DNA of 64,000 nt, from contig NC_069087.1 of assembly GCF_947172395.1 (NCBI RefSeq), forward strand, positions 4,607,107 to 4,671,106, given 5' to 3'. Origin of the DNA: Bicyclus anynana. Taxonomy: Eukaryota > Arthropoda > Insecta > Lepidoptera > Nymphalidae. Under the pieces are notes generated by a model that ran no database searches, was not told the DNA's origin, and saw nothing but the letters and a program-made list of their open reading frames with translations. Every line of letters begins with the position of its first letter. Position 1 is the stretch's first letter. The position numbers and the translations under genes were made by a program. Of the stretch, positions 1 through 12,087 are shown piece by piece.

Positions 1-276
1 TTGGCAGTCAATAATTATCTCAAACGCTCGATCTATTTTACATCAAAAGCCCGTGCAGCCTGCGTGTTGCTTCATAAATTTTAATGAAAATTACTAACGC
101 GCGTACCTATATCTAAATTGCATTATTATGTATTTTAAATAATATTAAACACTAGTGTAACTTCACGACAACCCTGTTAAAGATCAAACTTTATAAATTT
201 GTCTCTAGCGAAGGGCTACCATATAGCTAATTAGTGTCTGGCAACTGGGTTTTCCCTTGGGTTTAAAAATATTTTT

Positions 277-685
277 TATATTGTCTGACTGCCTGTCTCT
301 CTGTCCGTATTTTTGGTGACCGTACATCACGCTGAAACTATTGAATGAATTCATATAAAACGTTTTGAGACCATTAAATGAGGAAGGTTATAGGATACTT
401 TTTGTTGCGAAAATAAAATCAGAAGGGGGTGAAATAGATTCCATTTTTATGGAAGTTCCTTCGTTATTCAAGTTACATTTGTAAACATTTGTAGGTGTAG
501 ATACTATTAGAAAAATTCTAAAGATTTTATTAAGAGGTTAAAGTTTTTCAAATATAAATCGTTCATCGTTTAGAGTAATAATTTTGTAAAATTACTGGAC
601 TATTTATTATATATAAAACATGTGAAAATAGGGGTTGAAAGTTAACATTGAGGTTCTCGAGGACGAAGTCACGGGCGTCCGCTAG
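277..685 (+). mobile_element. Helitron-like unit
   Basis: It runs from TATTGTCTGACTGCCTGTC to GACGAAGTCACGGGCGTCC with CTAG|T at 682-686. It is about 400 bases and non-coding, the same family as 50731-51018. The left boundary is approximate. Confidence 0.6.
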
Positions 686-686
686 T

Positions 687-1956
687 TTAAAATATTTCTA
701 CAGGTTGTAAACTCAAAGATAAGTGCTTATGGATTTATGACAAACAAGGTTTTACCTTATAGGTATCTACTGGAACAAAAACCTCAATTTATTAATTCGA
801 TACAAGAGCTGGTCTTCGTACCTGTAAATAACGTCGCGGTAAAATGACTTTCATAAACTAAGTGTAAGTACCACGCCGATCCTACTGCCTTTGCTTATGT
901 TATACTTTATGGGCTGATAAATTTTCATGGTGATTTTATAGCTTTACCGTAGGAAAGGACAGGGTCAATAAACCTGCGTTGTCATACTAGGACGGTAAGG
1001 TTACATTTTCTGTATATATATAATTAAAAGGCAAATTCATACATTAATGTATTGCATAGACGAAGACATACCCTGGATGGGGTAGGCTCATTATGAGCTT
1101 AGTAGTATTTGGTCTAAGATATAGTAATTTTTTTTTCAGTTTAGTGGTATTGATTTCCGCGAAAATGTGACGAACCCTGATCCAACAAATTACTCTCAGC
1201 GTACGGAAACTAACTTTATTATGCAATATTCATTTGTATACTTTGCAATGGTTCTAGGTGTCTATACAAATATTATAAAGCTGAAGAGTTTGTTCACCTA
1301 CAACCCTAGAACGAGGGAACGACGCATGACGTCATCTTTTTTCGAGTGTGCAGCCGGCTCCATGTAATTACAAGACGTCAAAAAATACGAACAGAGTCAC
1401 CGGCGTCTGCTAGGTTTTTTGTTTTTTTTTTTATGTAGTTACGCTTGACCACAATCAAGCCTGATGGAAAGCAATGATGAGGTCTAAGATAAGCGCGCTT
1501 GCCTAGAAGATGCCTATTCACTCTTGCCTTGAAGGTGCTCAAATTATACGTGTCAGGAAACACAAACGCCGGAAGGGCAGTTTACTAAAAGTTTTCTAAC
1601 TTTTATATTACTCCGTGTCATCATGTATCACAGGCCGGTGCGTCTGAAAGGTGAAATAAAAGGATAAATGTGTCGATATGATAAAAGCGAGTGACGCACG
1701 TGGGCTTGTTATCTACGGGGGTCCTCGTTATCCTCGACGAGGGTTCCAGTATCAAGTTTATTCTGTTAGAAAAATGGAATAGTATTTTTTAATTTTATTA
1801 CCTATCTAGACACTTTCGTAAGATAGGGTTGATAAAAGTTTGACTAATCATTCATTATTATCATTTTATTTTTAGAGGGCCTACAGCGCCACGTGTTGTA
1901 TGCGCGGTGCATTTACAAAATGACTAGCTAAAGACTGGATTTGCAAGCTGGGCCAT
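687..1956. other. no gene recognised
   Basis: AT-rich. Only short chance frames. A repeat scrap at about 1440-1580 (TGCCTATTCACTC, CAGGAAACACA) also occurs at about 21080-21140. Confidence 0.5.
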
Positions 1957-1958
1957 GT

Positions 1959-2129
1959 AAGGTTTTCTTAATTGATCCAGGTCTGGCTGATGGCTTTGGC
2001 TGTGGCTAGTTACCACCCTACCGGCAAAGACATACCAAGCGATTTAGCGTTCCGGTACGATGTCGTGTAGAAACCGAAATGGATGTGGATTTTCAACCTA
2101 CGCCTGACAAGCCAAGCCCGCTTCCTTCC
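1959..2129 (+). mobile_element. SINE-B fragment
   Basis: GGTTTTCTTAATTGATCCAG and ACGATGTCGTGTAGAAACCG mark the SINE-B body. The head is missing and the 3' end abuts an RTE fragment. Confidence 0.75.
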
Positions 2130-2134
2130 ATTCC

Positions 2135-2228
2135 AATAGATTGTAGTCGACCAACACAGCGCTTTCCGGTGCGAGGTCGCCTTGGGATCTTAACATCCAT
2201 CCTCGAACTATGTGACCTGCCCATACTT
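2135..2228 (-). mobile_element. RTE 3' fragment
   Basis: GTCGACCAACACAGCGCTTT and GAACTATGTGACCTGCCCAT match the inverted RTE 3' region. Confidence 0.65.
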
Positions 2229-2822
2229 CCATACATAAGTTATAAATGCGAAAGCATGTATGTCTGTAACCTTTTCACGACTAAGCCGCTAAACTGATTT
2301 GAATGAAATTCGGTATAGAGGTAAATACCGAAAAAATGAAAAGAGACAATTTCACGTGAATTGCTAGTAGAAGGTATCTTACGTTAAAATTTCATTAAAA
2401 GCCAAAGATATCTTTACTGTTTTCGTATGATCGAATTACAACGGTTCCTTATAACAACAACGGCGCTTAAGGAAAGGGATCCAGTAGCTCCCCGGGTAGA
2501 AATTATAGTTAATGTTTATACATAAAACAAAAGCGATCTCATCCTGCCTGCATCGTTCACACGAGGGCGTAGAACACGTGGTGTTTGTTCCCACAAATAT
2601 TGTGGGACGAACAGTAATGCGGGCACATTCTATCAATATTCCTGCAAACAATGCAAGACGTTCAAGAAATACGTCACGCAATTTTGAAACTTTTGTTTTA
2701 GGTTTTAAGTGCTATTTTCTTTTGAGAAGATATTCGGTTTTGGGAGATATAAGAGTGTGTGACTTTAAAGGAGTAATGGATAGATTTCTTTTTTTAATGA
2801 AAAGTATTGATGGTTATGTGTA

Positions 2823-3071
2823 AAAATTTTACGTTTGGTAGTTTAATTATTGGTAGTTTCATTCAAATTTTACCTATTCATAATACATCTCTGTGTTTGG
2901 GTACGAATACCATTCAGAAGTGACCTTTATATTAAAAAAAATAATATTTCTGAGGTTTTCCGGAAATCTTCAAGTAAAAAACTAACTTCTGTTTTTTTCC
3001 AAACTTTTACGTTTGGTAGTTTCATTCAAATTTTACCTATTCACAATACATCCCTGTGTTTGGGTCACAAG
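2823..3071 (+). repeat. spaced direct duplication of about 70 bp
   Basis: GGTAGTTTCATTCAAATTTT and TGTGTTTGGGT occur at about 2850-2902 and again at about 3014-3067, offset 164. The separate frames here reflect this duplication, not genes. Confidence 0.6.
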
Positions 3072-3428
3072 AATTGATATGTGTGTACATTCGGTACATT
3101 CGGAGTACATTCGGAAAAAACAGACAAACATTAAAATGTGCGCGAGTGAAATTATAAGGGTTCCGTTTTTGTACTACTTTTGTTCGGAACCCTAAAAAAG
3201 TCTATGAGACAAAATAGTTTATAGTCATATTAATATACAGATCTTGGTCTCGTTTTATTACTTTCCAATAAAAGTATTATCTCATCTAAAAGCACCTTCT
3301 TTGCATCTATTTCCTTCGTAACAAGTTTCAATGTAAATTACTAATGGACTCAATAAAATATTTAATACTTCATTGATTGAACTGTTTTCAAGCCCAGATA
3401 CCCGAACTAATTATAGTTTTAATCTATA

Positions 3429-3614
3429 TCTATACTATATAAAGAGGTAAAGTTTGTGGCATTGTAGGGGGTAATCTCTGGATCTACCGAACTGATTTTA
3501 AAAATTCTTTATCACTAGAAAGCCACGTTATTTGTGAGTGTCATTGGGTATATTTTATCCCCGTATTATCATCAAAACGGGGACTATGCAGGTGAAACCA
3601 CCGGCGTCGGCGAG
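3429..3614 (+). mobile_element. Helitron-like short unit
   Basis: A|TCTATACTATATAAAGAGG at the left, GTGAAACCACCGGCGTCGG and a decayed CGAG|T terminus at the right. About 186 bases, non-coding. Confidence 0.65.
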
Positions 3615-4451
3615 TATCCTTTATCATGGTAAAATGGCTATCGCCAGCTGGTTTACTTCTGTATGGAAGTATTTTTGATCCTTTTTTATTAAAGATAGAT
3701 ACTCTTTGTTAAACACAATACGGCAGATAAAGTGAGAGAGAGAACAGGAGGTACTGGAAATCCCTACTGAGTTGTCCAAACCTACCAGGCTTACATAAGG
3801 TGACCACAGATGAAGCGCATAGAGGAACAAATTTTTAATTCCAACAACGTACCACGGGGACGTGAAAGTTGGAATTTTTGACGACGCCCGCTGTGAATTC
3901 ATTTTGAAATTCAGGGATTTTTCCGTTGTTTCAGTTAGACTGAAAATGCCACTTGATTTAAAAATTCACAGTAATTTACATGAGCAGCACAGATTTGCAT
4001 GTGAATTTCTACTTGGGAACAAATTGCTTGTAAAAATTATGAACAGCAATTTCGATGTTGTTGCATAGTCAAAAACCTCACTGATTCAGTGGTCAGACTA
4101 TGTAGCATTGGATCACGAGGTCCTGGGTCTAGGTCGTTGGTTAGGTCGTTACTGTATGGGTATTGTCATACTTCACAGTTGAGAGAATTGAACCCATGAC
4201 CTTGGATTCAGAAGTCAGGGTCACTACCCACCACACCACTTGGTCATCAAATAATAATTGCAGTAATGATTCAGTTCATAAAATAAAAGCTTTTAATGAT
4301 ATTGCGATATCTGGCATTAGCATCGGCTTTTTATTGTCCAGTAACTTTTTAGTAAAAAAATACAAAAGCTTAAAAATAATTTAAATCTATATAATTTGGA
4401 TATTGTACGCGATTTTTCACAAATCGGGTTAGAGTGCCCGTTGTCCTCAGA

Positions 4452-5090
4452 AGTGAATTTACCAGTAGGCTAAGTAGGCTGGAGCCCAGGGCGGCAGATT
4501 TTAGGAGGCGGCAAATTTGACCCAAAGAACTATTTTCTTCTACAGAAGTAACTTATTTAAGTTATTTAAAGATAATTTTATTTTTTTAGTCCTGTACGTC
4601 CTATATACGAGCCGTGATAGCCCAGTGGATATGACCTCTGCCTCCGATTCCGGAGGGTGTGGGTTCGAACCCGGTCCAGGGCATGCACCTTCAACTTTTC
4701 AGTTGTGTGCATTTTAAGAAATTAAATATCACGTGTCTCAATCGGTGAAGGAAAACATCGTGAGGAAACCTGCATACCAGAAAATTATCTTAATTCTCTG
4801 CGTGTGTGAAGTCTGCCAATCCGCATTAGGCCAGCGTGGTTGACTATTGGCCTTATCCCTCTCATTCTGAGAGGAGTCTTGAGCTCAGCAGTGAGCCGAA
4901 TATGGGTTGATGACGACGACGACGACGTCCTATACAGTCCTATACTAAAATATTAAAACTTGCAATTTTATTGACACAATTGAAGACAATTGTATTGATT
5001 GCGAACTTGGACACCTATCGAATTTTAGAGCTTAGTAGGGACTGCATAAATTCAATAGTCTACTGGCGGCAAATTTGCAAATCCGCCACT
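4452..5090 (+). repeat. older unclassified repeat interrupted by SINE-A
   Basis: GTGAATTTACCAGTAGGCTA and GGCGGCAAATTTG match 56790-56960 (GGTAGATTTACCAATAGGCT, GCGGCAAATTTGG). Continuity across the SINE is supported by CTGTACGT...CTAAAATATT, which is present uninterrupted in the second copy. Confidence 0.5.
4607..4924 (+). mobile_element. SINE-A copy with target-site duplication
   Basis: The tRNA-like head (GTGATAGCCCAGTGG as A-box region, GGTTCGAACCC as B box) is followed by a body with CGTGAGGAAACCTGC and GTCTGCCAATCCGCATT and a (GAC)n tail. ACGTCCTATA flanks it at 4597-4606 and 4925-4934. It splits an older repeat (4452-5090). Confidence 0.9.
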
Positions 5091-5425
5091 GGTTGTCCTT
5101 TAAAGATGTATGAAAAAATTGGGTTAAGCCAGGACGGGATTCAAAACAGATTGTGCGCAATTCTAAAATCCCGACATTCGAGACGGCCTTGGTTTTAATA
5201 AGGTCAGCAGATGCTAAAATTTATTATTGGTTCAATTAATACAGCACTTGAGGCTCGGTTCCACTGAAGTGTAGTTAATTTCCATTTCAATTTTCTTATA
5301 AGTTTTCTTAAAACTGATTTCAACGTGAATTAAATTTGAGTTCCGATCTTTTTAAGTTGTCCTTGTATCTGTGATCTGTAGGTAAGTTGCATTTATAAAT
5401 GATGATGCCTCAAAGCCGATTTCGG

Positions 5426-5671
5426 CTACAGCGACGCTTCAGACTCCTCAAGTCTGGGTAAGGAACTCGGATGGATAGTTCTCTGGTGTGCTTTCCAGTG
5501 ACTAATGTACCTTGTAATGTACTTTTTGGCCTTAAAAGTGCGACTACATAGGGCACAAGATAACACAATATCACAGTAATTGTATGGGATTGCGGCAGGT
5601 GGACGAAGCTTAAGATCATCTCGCTTTCGATCTATGTCGAGTCGACGTTGTTGTCGATTTATAAATAACAC
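5426..5671 (-). other. open frame with a decayed C2H2 zinc-finger-like motif
   Basis: The frame reads CALCSRTFKAKK and then YITRYISHWKAH. C-x2-C-x3-F fits a C2H2 finger, but the position expected to hold the first zinc-binding histidine is Tyr. It has no ATG-led context, convincing splice sites or neighbouring fingers. It could be an exon remnant, a repeat or chance. Confidence 0.2.
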
Positions 5672-5925
5672 ACCTAAGACTAGACTTACCTAAGCATATT
5701 TACAGTTTTTAAGGTTTTTAATAATCTTTAAAAATTTTGAATAAAACAGAACCCATATAGCTTCTGTTACTATCACTTTATTTGATCATTTATTGTCATG
5801 TTTGTCTTTCAAGACTCATTTCATAGAAAGTTAATTGCGTATCTCATTGTTATTCAACAAGTCTGAAATCCCTTCTAGATGTTAATCAAACTTCCAAGTC
5901 AATGCAGCCAAATCTATTCTTAATA

Positions 5926-6110
5926 CGAGTATTATGAAAAGGTAAAGTTTGTGAGATTGTAGGGGGGTAATCTCTGGATCTACTCAACCGATTTTAAAAA
6001 TTCATTTACCACTAGAAAGCCACGTTACTAGTGAATGTTATAGGTTATATTTCATCCCCATATTTTCCCGGGAACGGGAACTACGCGGGTAAAACCGCGT
6101 GGTGTTATAG
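5926..6110 (+). mobile_element. Helitron-like short unit, decayed ends
   Basis: It shares AGGTAAAGTTTGTG, GGGGTAATCTCTGGATCTAC and AACCGCGTGG with 3429-3614. The left end has lost the TC-TATACTAATATT signature. Confidence 0.6.
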
Positions 6111-7130
6111 TTATAGTACAAAATGTGATTGACCCTGCATCCCACACCACTTACACTCTGTGATATATCACTGATATCATAAGTATGCATGAGATGCAGT
6201 TTGTGATGTGAAATTACTTTAATGTCATAGCGAATAAGATACCTAGCGTGCGTGACTGGAACATGAGAGCAGGGATGTTTCTTTCAGACATAGCACGCCT
6301 CATAGTGCGAAGCGTTTGAGTTATGCCTCTATGCTATTTATTTCTTTAGATTATAATCCAATAAGAATACACGTCTGATATGTAATTCTTACGTTCACTT
6401 TTAGAATGTTTTACAGTAAAAATGGTCATATGACCAACCTGATGGATGGATAACGATTGCTTGTTTGCCATTCCGCCATTGAAATACGTTAGTCAATAGA
6501 TTTGTTACGTGCGTACACACCATGAATAAAGTCTACGATTTGTATGAATAACTTAAGACTAGGATTCATGTAGAAACATTCTGCATGAATCTAATGATTC
6601 AATGAAAATTATGATATAATTATGATAGAGTTAGAAAATATTAAGAAAGGACTTGTAAATACATTGGCTCTCCATGAGAACTGCTGCTTTGCTTCACGTG
6701 AAAATATTTTGGTGGGAACATTCTATGAGCTATGAGTACAAGTAAGATGTGAGCTGAAAGTATGTATCTGACCTTTATTATAACCAAATTTTAAAAATCC
6801 GACCCGTAGGTATACATATAATATGTAGGTATGTTTTTGTGTTTTAGAAACAAATAAAGGTTATATCAATGGAAAATTATAAAAACTGTAAATCACAATT
6901 CGTAGTCCTCCTGACTTCTTAAAACTTTAAAAACAAACGACATAATTAAATAGAGCTTTTTGTGCTGTCACATGGATAGAAATAAAGCTTACATTAAATG
7001 AATCATGATAATTTATTATTATAGCTTCGTTGAGTCTTATACATGCGTGTTTACTGTCTATTGTGTATCTGATATGACTTAGTTTGTACTAGACGTGTTA
7101 AAAATCTGAATAATTGTAACTATCACGTGA
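6111..7130. other. no gene recognised
   Basis: AT-rich, no coding frame and no repeat that I could match elsewhere in the window. Confidence 0.5.
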
Positions 7131-7325
7131 TCTATACTAATATATAAAGCTGCAGAGTTTGTTTGTTTGTTTGATTGAACGCGCTAATCTCAGAAACTAC
7201 TGGTACGATTTGAAAAATCAGTGTTAGATAGCCGATTTATCGAGGACGGCTATACGCTATATATTATCCCCGTTTTCCTACGCGAACGGGAACCACGCAA
7301 GGTAAGACCGCGCGGCGTCAGCTTG
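7131..7325 (+). mobile_element. Helitron-like short unit
   Basis: A|TCTATACTAATATATAAAGC to CCGCGCGGCGTCAGCTTG|T (CTTG in place of CTAG). It carries the GAACGCGCTAATCTCAG and GGCTATACGC blocks typical of this subfamily. Confidence 0.7.
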
Positions 7326-7634
7326 TACAATATAAAATCAATCGAATATTAGCATTACCTTTCTTACTAGCAGATGCCCGCGATAAAAAAAAATTACATA
7401 TTTCTTTTTTGATTATTTTGTTTAAATTTCATACCTTCCTTTTCACCTCTAATAATCAAGACTATTTTATTGGCCTATTACTGGGCCTGCCTTCTACAGG
7501 AGAGGGAACTGGAGCTTTGACCCACCACGCTCCTCCAATGCGACTCACTAAACACAGAGTTTAACACACACACTTCTGACTTCTCAATACCAAAACAATA
7601 CAATATACTTGTAATTTACTTCGTAGTTCGTACA

Positions 7635-7825
7635 TCTATATACTAATATTATAAAGCTGAAGAGTGTTTGCTTGAACGCGCTAATTTCAGAAACTACTGG
7701 TCCGATTTGAAAAATTCTTTCAGTGTTAGATAGCCCATTTATCGAGGAAGGCTATAGGCTATGTTGTAACCCGTATTCCTACGGGAACGGCAACCACGCG
7801 AGTGAAACCGCGCGGCGTCTACTAG
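7635..7825 (+). mobile_element. Helitron-like short unit
   Basis: A|TCTATATACTAATATT to CGCGCGGCGTCTACTAG|T. Close relative of 7131-7325, about 300 bases upstream in the same orientation. Confidence 0.7.
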
Positions 7826-8673
7826 TTACTTATACTGCTAAAGTGCTACAGTAAAACAGAAATACATAATTTAATTTCCTACCATGAAAAAAACACATGT
7901 ATTTAGTACAAAACTAACATAGCGTGCTCACAGTACATTGGTTGCGTGTCGCAGTAACGAAAATTAAACACGAAACGGTTTCGCCATTGCATAGGGAATG
8001 GAGTTACTGCAGTCCTCGGGCAAATACTGAAAATTCTATTGAAAGAACTAAATAAACCAACATTGAACTATTATTGCTTTTCAGGTATTACTTACATAGA
8101 TGGGAGTATAATTAAGCTATTAATTATTATTTTTAGGATAAGAAAAATAAGCACCACATGTCAAACTCTATGATGCAATCTATCTCCCATTCTGTCACGA
8201 TTTGAAAAACTCGAACTTATAAAACTTATAAACTCGAAGTAATAATAATATCTATTTACTTTAGAGCCGATATTTGCAGAAAAATTTACAAGTGCTAACT
8301 TTATGGATGTTTATTGGGGTGTATAATATATTTTTTATCGAACGAACTAAAGTCTGGAAGATGACTTGGAAGGGAAACCAACACCATGGTTTGCCTCGTT
8401 CAGAATTTGGTCCGACTCGCCATGACTATCACATACAGAAAGTTTGAACAGTATAGTTATTAATTTTGTTCTGGGCCACAGACATCTTAGACTACTGTAC
8501 TGGGACTAATATACCCAAAATATAAAAAAATATATGCAAAATTAAATATTGCCGCTCCAGAAGTTCAGACTAAGTCCTAAGGGGACGCAGTTTATACACC
8601 TATGACCGCCACGCCACTAGTTAGACCTATTTACTTTCCATTGTCGTAAATTCAAGCGAAAATGTGACTCTTT

Positions 8674-9024
8674 AAAGGAGATGGTCCAAAATTGTATGGA
8701 ACCCAGGATCAGTCATTAAACCCTATTTCTTTCGAAATAATATTAATTATCTGCCAAGAAATGCAACACTAATATGGGTAATAATTGCGGCTTGATGACA
8801 TTTTCAATGCAGTAGTCGATTTGACGTTTGCTGTCAATTGTCATGTCATAGTTTCTATATGGGCGCCATCTTGATTTAATTCAAAAACTTGGGTTTTAAT
8901 TTTATTTATTTCTTTTCATTTAGTTAGATTTATTCACTGATTTAGATTTTATTAAAATTCTTTTATTTTTTTAATTTTAATTATACGGGCTACAAGAGTG
9001 GACCTGAAATGGCCCATCTCCTTT
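8674..9024. mobile_element. MITE-like element
   Basis: AAAGGAGATGGTCCA at the left is matched by TGGCCCATCTCCTTT at the right, about 350 bases apart. The inside is AT-rich and non-coding. Confidence 0.5.
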
Positions 9025-10132
9025 TTTTAAATCGCATGTATAATATTTGCACACTATCAATTTAGTTGAATGTATTGTAAAGAACAATTCTTGCAAAGAA
9101 ATGATTTTAATTTGAATGAAGGATAATAATAATCGTAGTCCAGTTTGTGCGCATCCACCACGTTGCATGCAGCGTATGTAACCGCAATGCAAACCTCAAT
9201 TACGTTCTATAGCCCAACCGATCTACAGTATGATCTTAATGCGGTCCATTCCTTTTACAGGTCGATGACCGATAGTCGGGACTTGTTTGCAGTGTTTCTC
9301 TTATCAGCGAAGTCCGAACGCGGAACTCTACGGTATCGCTCAACTGAATTGCAACTCCGTAATGACACCGTTTAACGTTTATACAGTACTAGAGGTCGTG
9401 ATTTGCGCGATAGCTATTTTAAAATAATTATTGTAATAATTCAGAAAACTACTTTATATTCTATGACCGAGGATGTTTGTCTTAACCGTAATTAATCGCT
9501 CAGAACCTAGCATGCAACCAAAAAATTTTCATGAAAGAAATAAACAAGATATCGACCAATGGCAGTGGAGTAATCCCAGTCCCATGTATTTCGTCCCAAC
9601 GCAATGAAAGCGATAGCGATATTTCCAGTTGCGTCCTATTGGTTGACATTTATCTATTGCTCTTCATGAGATACTTCGCATGTTAGGCGCTATGGTTATG
9701 CTAAACATTTGAATGCCCATGTAATTTTAAAGCAACTATTCCATGCACGTTGAAACAGCAATAGTGCTAGGTGATAGAGACCATATCGATAATAGGTACA
9801 TTTCCCGTCGGACTTTATGACGAAGAGATCTTCTCTTTTTAACACTTTTCAGTACGTGAGTACAACCAGCTTAATATGCCAGTTGTTGTCTTAAAAACCT
9901 ATGTTACTCAACTGTGAGATAGCGAAACTGTGATAAAATTGATTGTGTGCTATTTACCTTTGAAGCTTGACAAGTCTATCGGAAATCTATCTGTTATCGC
10001 AAAGCGAACGTTTGTTCGTAACGATTGTGAAATCGTTAACGGTCAATTTGGCAGTTATATGCACGGACAAGTCCTTTTATTTCCAGTTTATATAGATATA
10101 TTCGAGTACCAACGATAAGGAACAATATTTTA
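9025..10132. other. apparently single-copy non-coding stretch
   Basis: More balanced base composition than the neighbours, no match to repeat families of this window, and only short frames. It could be ordinary intergenic or regulatory DNA. Confidence 0.4.
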
Positions 10133-10305
10133 AAGAGGTAAACTTCGTGGATTGTTAGGGGTAATATCTAGATTCACTTAACCGATTAAAAAAAAATGCT
10201 ACGACAAAACCATGATATTTGTGAGTGACATAGGCTATATTTTATTCCCGCATTCCCACGAGAACAGGAACTACGCGGGTGAAGCCGCGGGGCGCTGGCT
10301 CGTTA
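10133..10305 (+). mobile_element. Helitron-like short unit, left-truncated
   Basis: AAGAGGTAAACTTCGTGG to GTGAAGCCGCGGGGCGCTGG; ends decayed. Confidence 0.6.
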
Positions 10306-10374
10306 GTAGTTAGGTATAAGAATCCTATTAGTGGCTCAATCACTGATAAACGAGTCTCACAGGAGATACTCTTT

Positions 10375-10511
10375 CAGTGGAATTCGTAGACGTGGCAGAG
10401 GCACCCCCAGGGGACCATTCACCCGCTGAGTGTCGAATTCACAAACGCATAGACACTCAGCGGATGAACGATCCCCTGGGGGTGCCCCCGCCACGTCTAT
10501 GAATACCACTG
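10375..10511. repeat. GC-rich hairpin (MITE-like), arms about 60 bp
   Basis: CAGTGGAATTCGTAGACGTG pairs with the inverse of CACGTCTATGAATACCACTG, and CACCCCCAGGGGA with TCCCCTGGGGGTG. About 53 of 60 bases match; the loop is about 17 nt. Confidence 0.75.
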
Positions 10512-10593
10512 TTAGAGAGCCTTCCCAAGTCTTCTTCGTCTTAACGTAAATACCATAATATTGTCAATATTTTACAAAGGCGTCGTTCTGTGT

Positions 10594-10767
10594 GCCTAGT
10601 GGGAGTTTTCAATATTTTCATACTGTTACTATCGCGTTAACGTAAACGCGAATTTATAAGGAATTGAAACAGTTGTGCAGTAGTGCCACGAGATGGCGCT
10701 GTTTCAATTCCTTAGAAATTCGCGTTAACGATAATGCGATATTAACGGTATCAAACTGCCACTAGGC
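10594..10767. mobile_element. palindromic MITE
   Basis: The ends GCCTAGTGG/CCACTAGGC enclose arms with ATCGCGTTAACG, GCGAATTT and TAAGGAATTGAAACAG, all repeated inverted. The loop is about 25 nt. It lies 83 bases after the previous hairpin. Confidence 0.7.
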
Positions 10768-11469
10768 CCTCTGAAATCAAAGCGTTTTTGTAAATACAGG
10801 GTGATGAAATAATTAAAAAGACGCGCTATATTGATAATGAAATACATACGCAGCTCTTATGTACCAATTAGGATTTCATCATATTCTGAAACACAAAGAG
10901 TAAATTATTTAAATATTTAAAAAAAAGTTGGTTACTGAAAAAGTGTGTTTCACAAACCCATTATATATTCCTCACAAATAACTACTCTCCTTTTTGACTA
11001 AGAAAAAATAAAAATGAAGAATTTGTACAAGTTGTTTAAAAAGAAAACGTACTTTGTATTAACTCTCTTCTTTCATAAACTTAACGTAATTCTCATACAA
11101 AAACATTAAATTAGAGAAAAACCTACAAAATATTACTATAACATCACGATCAACAGTTTAGCTTAAACGGTAATAAATTGAATTGGCTTTCGATGAGTTA
11201 TAATAAAAGAATATTTACTTTATACTAAACAAACTTCTAACAATACAAGTAATCATGGTCAAATGTCACGAAGTGGTTTCTCTTTACATATGTTATTAAG
11301 TTCAACTCTCTTCTAAAGATGTTTTTTTATTGACGAGTAATTTTATCCTTAAGGGTCCGTTTCACTAGCACCTAAAATTTACTTAAGTCGTAGCTCTAAG
11401 GAAAGCGGAAGATTTTAGAAATTTATGTAGTTATATTTACTACAAAACCGATTTTGATAAATTATGATG

Positions 11470-11523
11470 CTGTCAATAAACACACATTCAAACCCGTGGG
11501 TTTGAATGTGTGTTTATTGACAG
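11470..11523. repeat. perfect 26-bp-arm hairpin with 2-nt centre
   Basis: CTGTCAATAAACACACATTC and six further bases pair perfectly with 11498-11523; the centre is GT (11496-11497). Confidence 0.9.
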
Positions 11524-11525
11524 TT

Positions 11526-11561
11526 AATAAATGCCATATGCCGTGGCATATGGCATTTATT
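11526..11561. repeat. perfect 17-bp-arm hairpin with 2-nt centre
   Basis: AATAAATGCCATATGCC, centre GT (11543-11544), then the exact inverse. It starts 2 bases after the previous hairpin ends. Confidence 0.9.
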
Positions 11562-12031
11562 TTGGATATTATATTTATACGTTAGTGATGAAAGTTTCTT
11601 CTTTTATTTTAGTGATCATAAAAAATAAAAAAAATAGTCGATATTGGAAAGCATTAATAACTGTTGAAAAGGTTTATTAAAAATCTACACTACTAATACA
11701 CTTACAAAAACTCACTGATAACAAAACCGAAGTCAATCACTTAAGATGGGAGTAGAAAAATATGCTATTTAATTAGCAAACTAATATACTCATATTAAAT
11801 TGCTGATATTTTCGTCTTATTAGATCTGAGAAAGCTTATGAACCAATCATTAAATATCGAACTTTACTACTTCTTTAAAACTATAATAAGCTGCATAAAA
11901 ACTTAGCAAAAGCGAGAACTTTTGCATCGTGTTTATTATCGTACTTTCTTATTTGGTTGACTATTCCAAATAGTAAAATTTTAAACACTACTTTGCTCTT
12001 TCAGGGGAAATTCGATAAATATTTAATATTA

Positions 12032-12087
12032 TACACGAAAAATGCTTATTGCCTATAATTGTATAGGCAATAAACATTTTTCGTGTA
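12032..12087. repeat. 26-bp-arm hairpin with 4-nt loop, one mismatch
   Basis: TACACGAAAAATGCTTATTG plus six bases pairs with 12062-12087; the only mismatch is 12045/12074. Confidence 0.9.

Noticed and set aside
4607..4690. tRNA gene in the SINE-A head
   Set aside because: The anticodon arm is abnormal (about a 4-6-nt loop) and the unit recurs about 14 times with the same tail.
11470..12087. microRNA precursors
   Set aside because: Terminal loops of 2-4 nt and perfect stems of 17-26 bp do not fit normal precursors.
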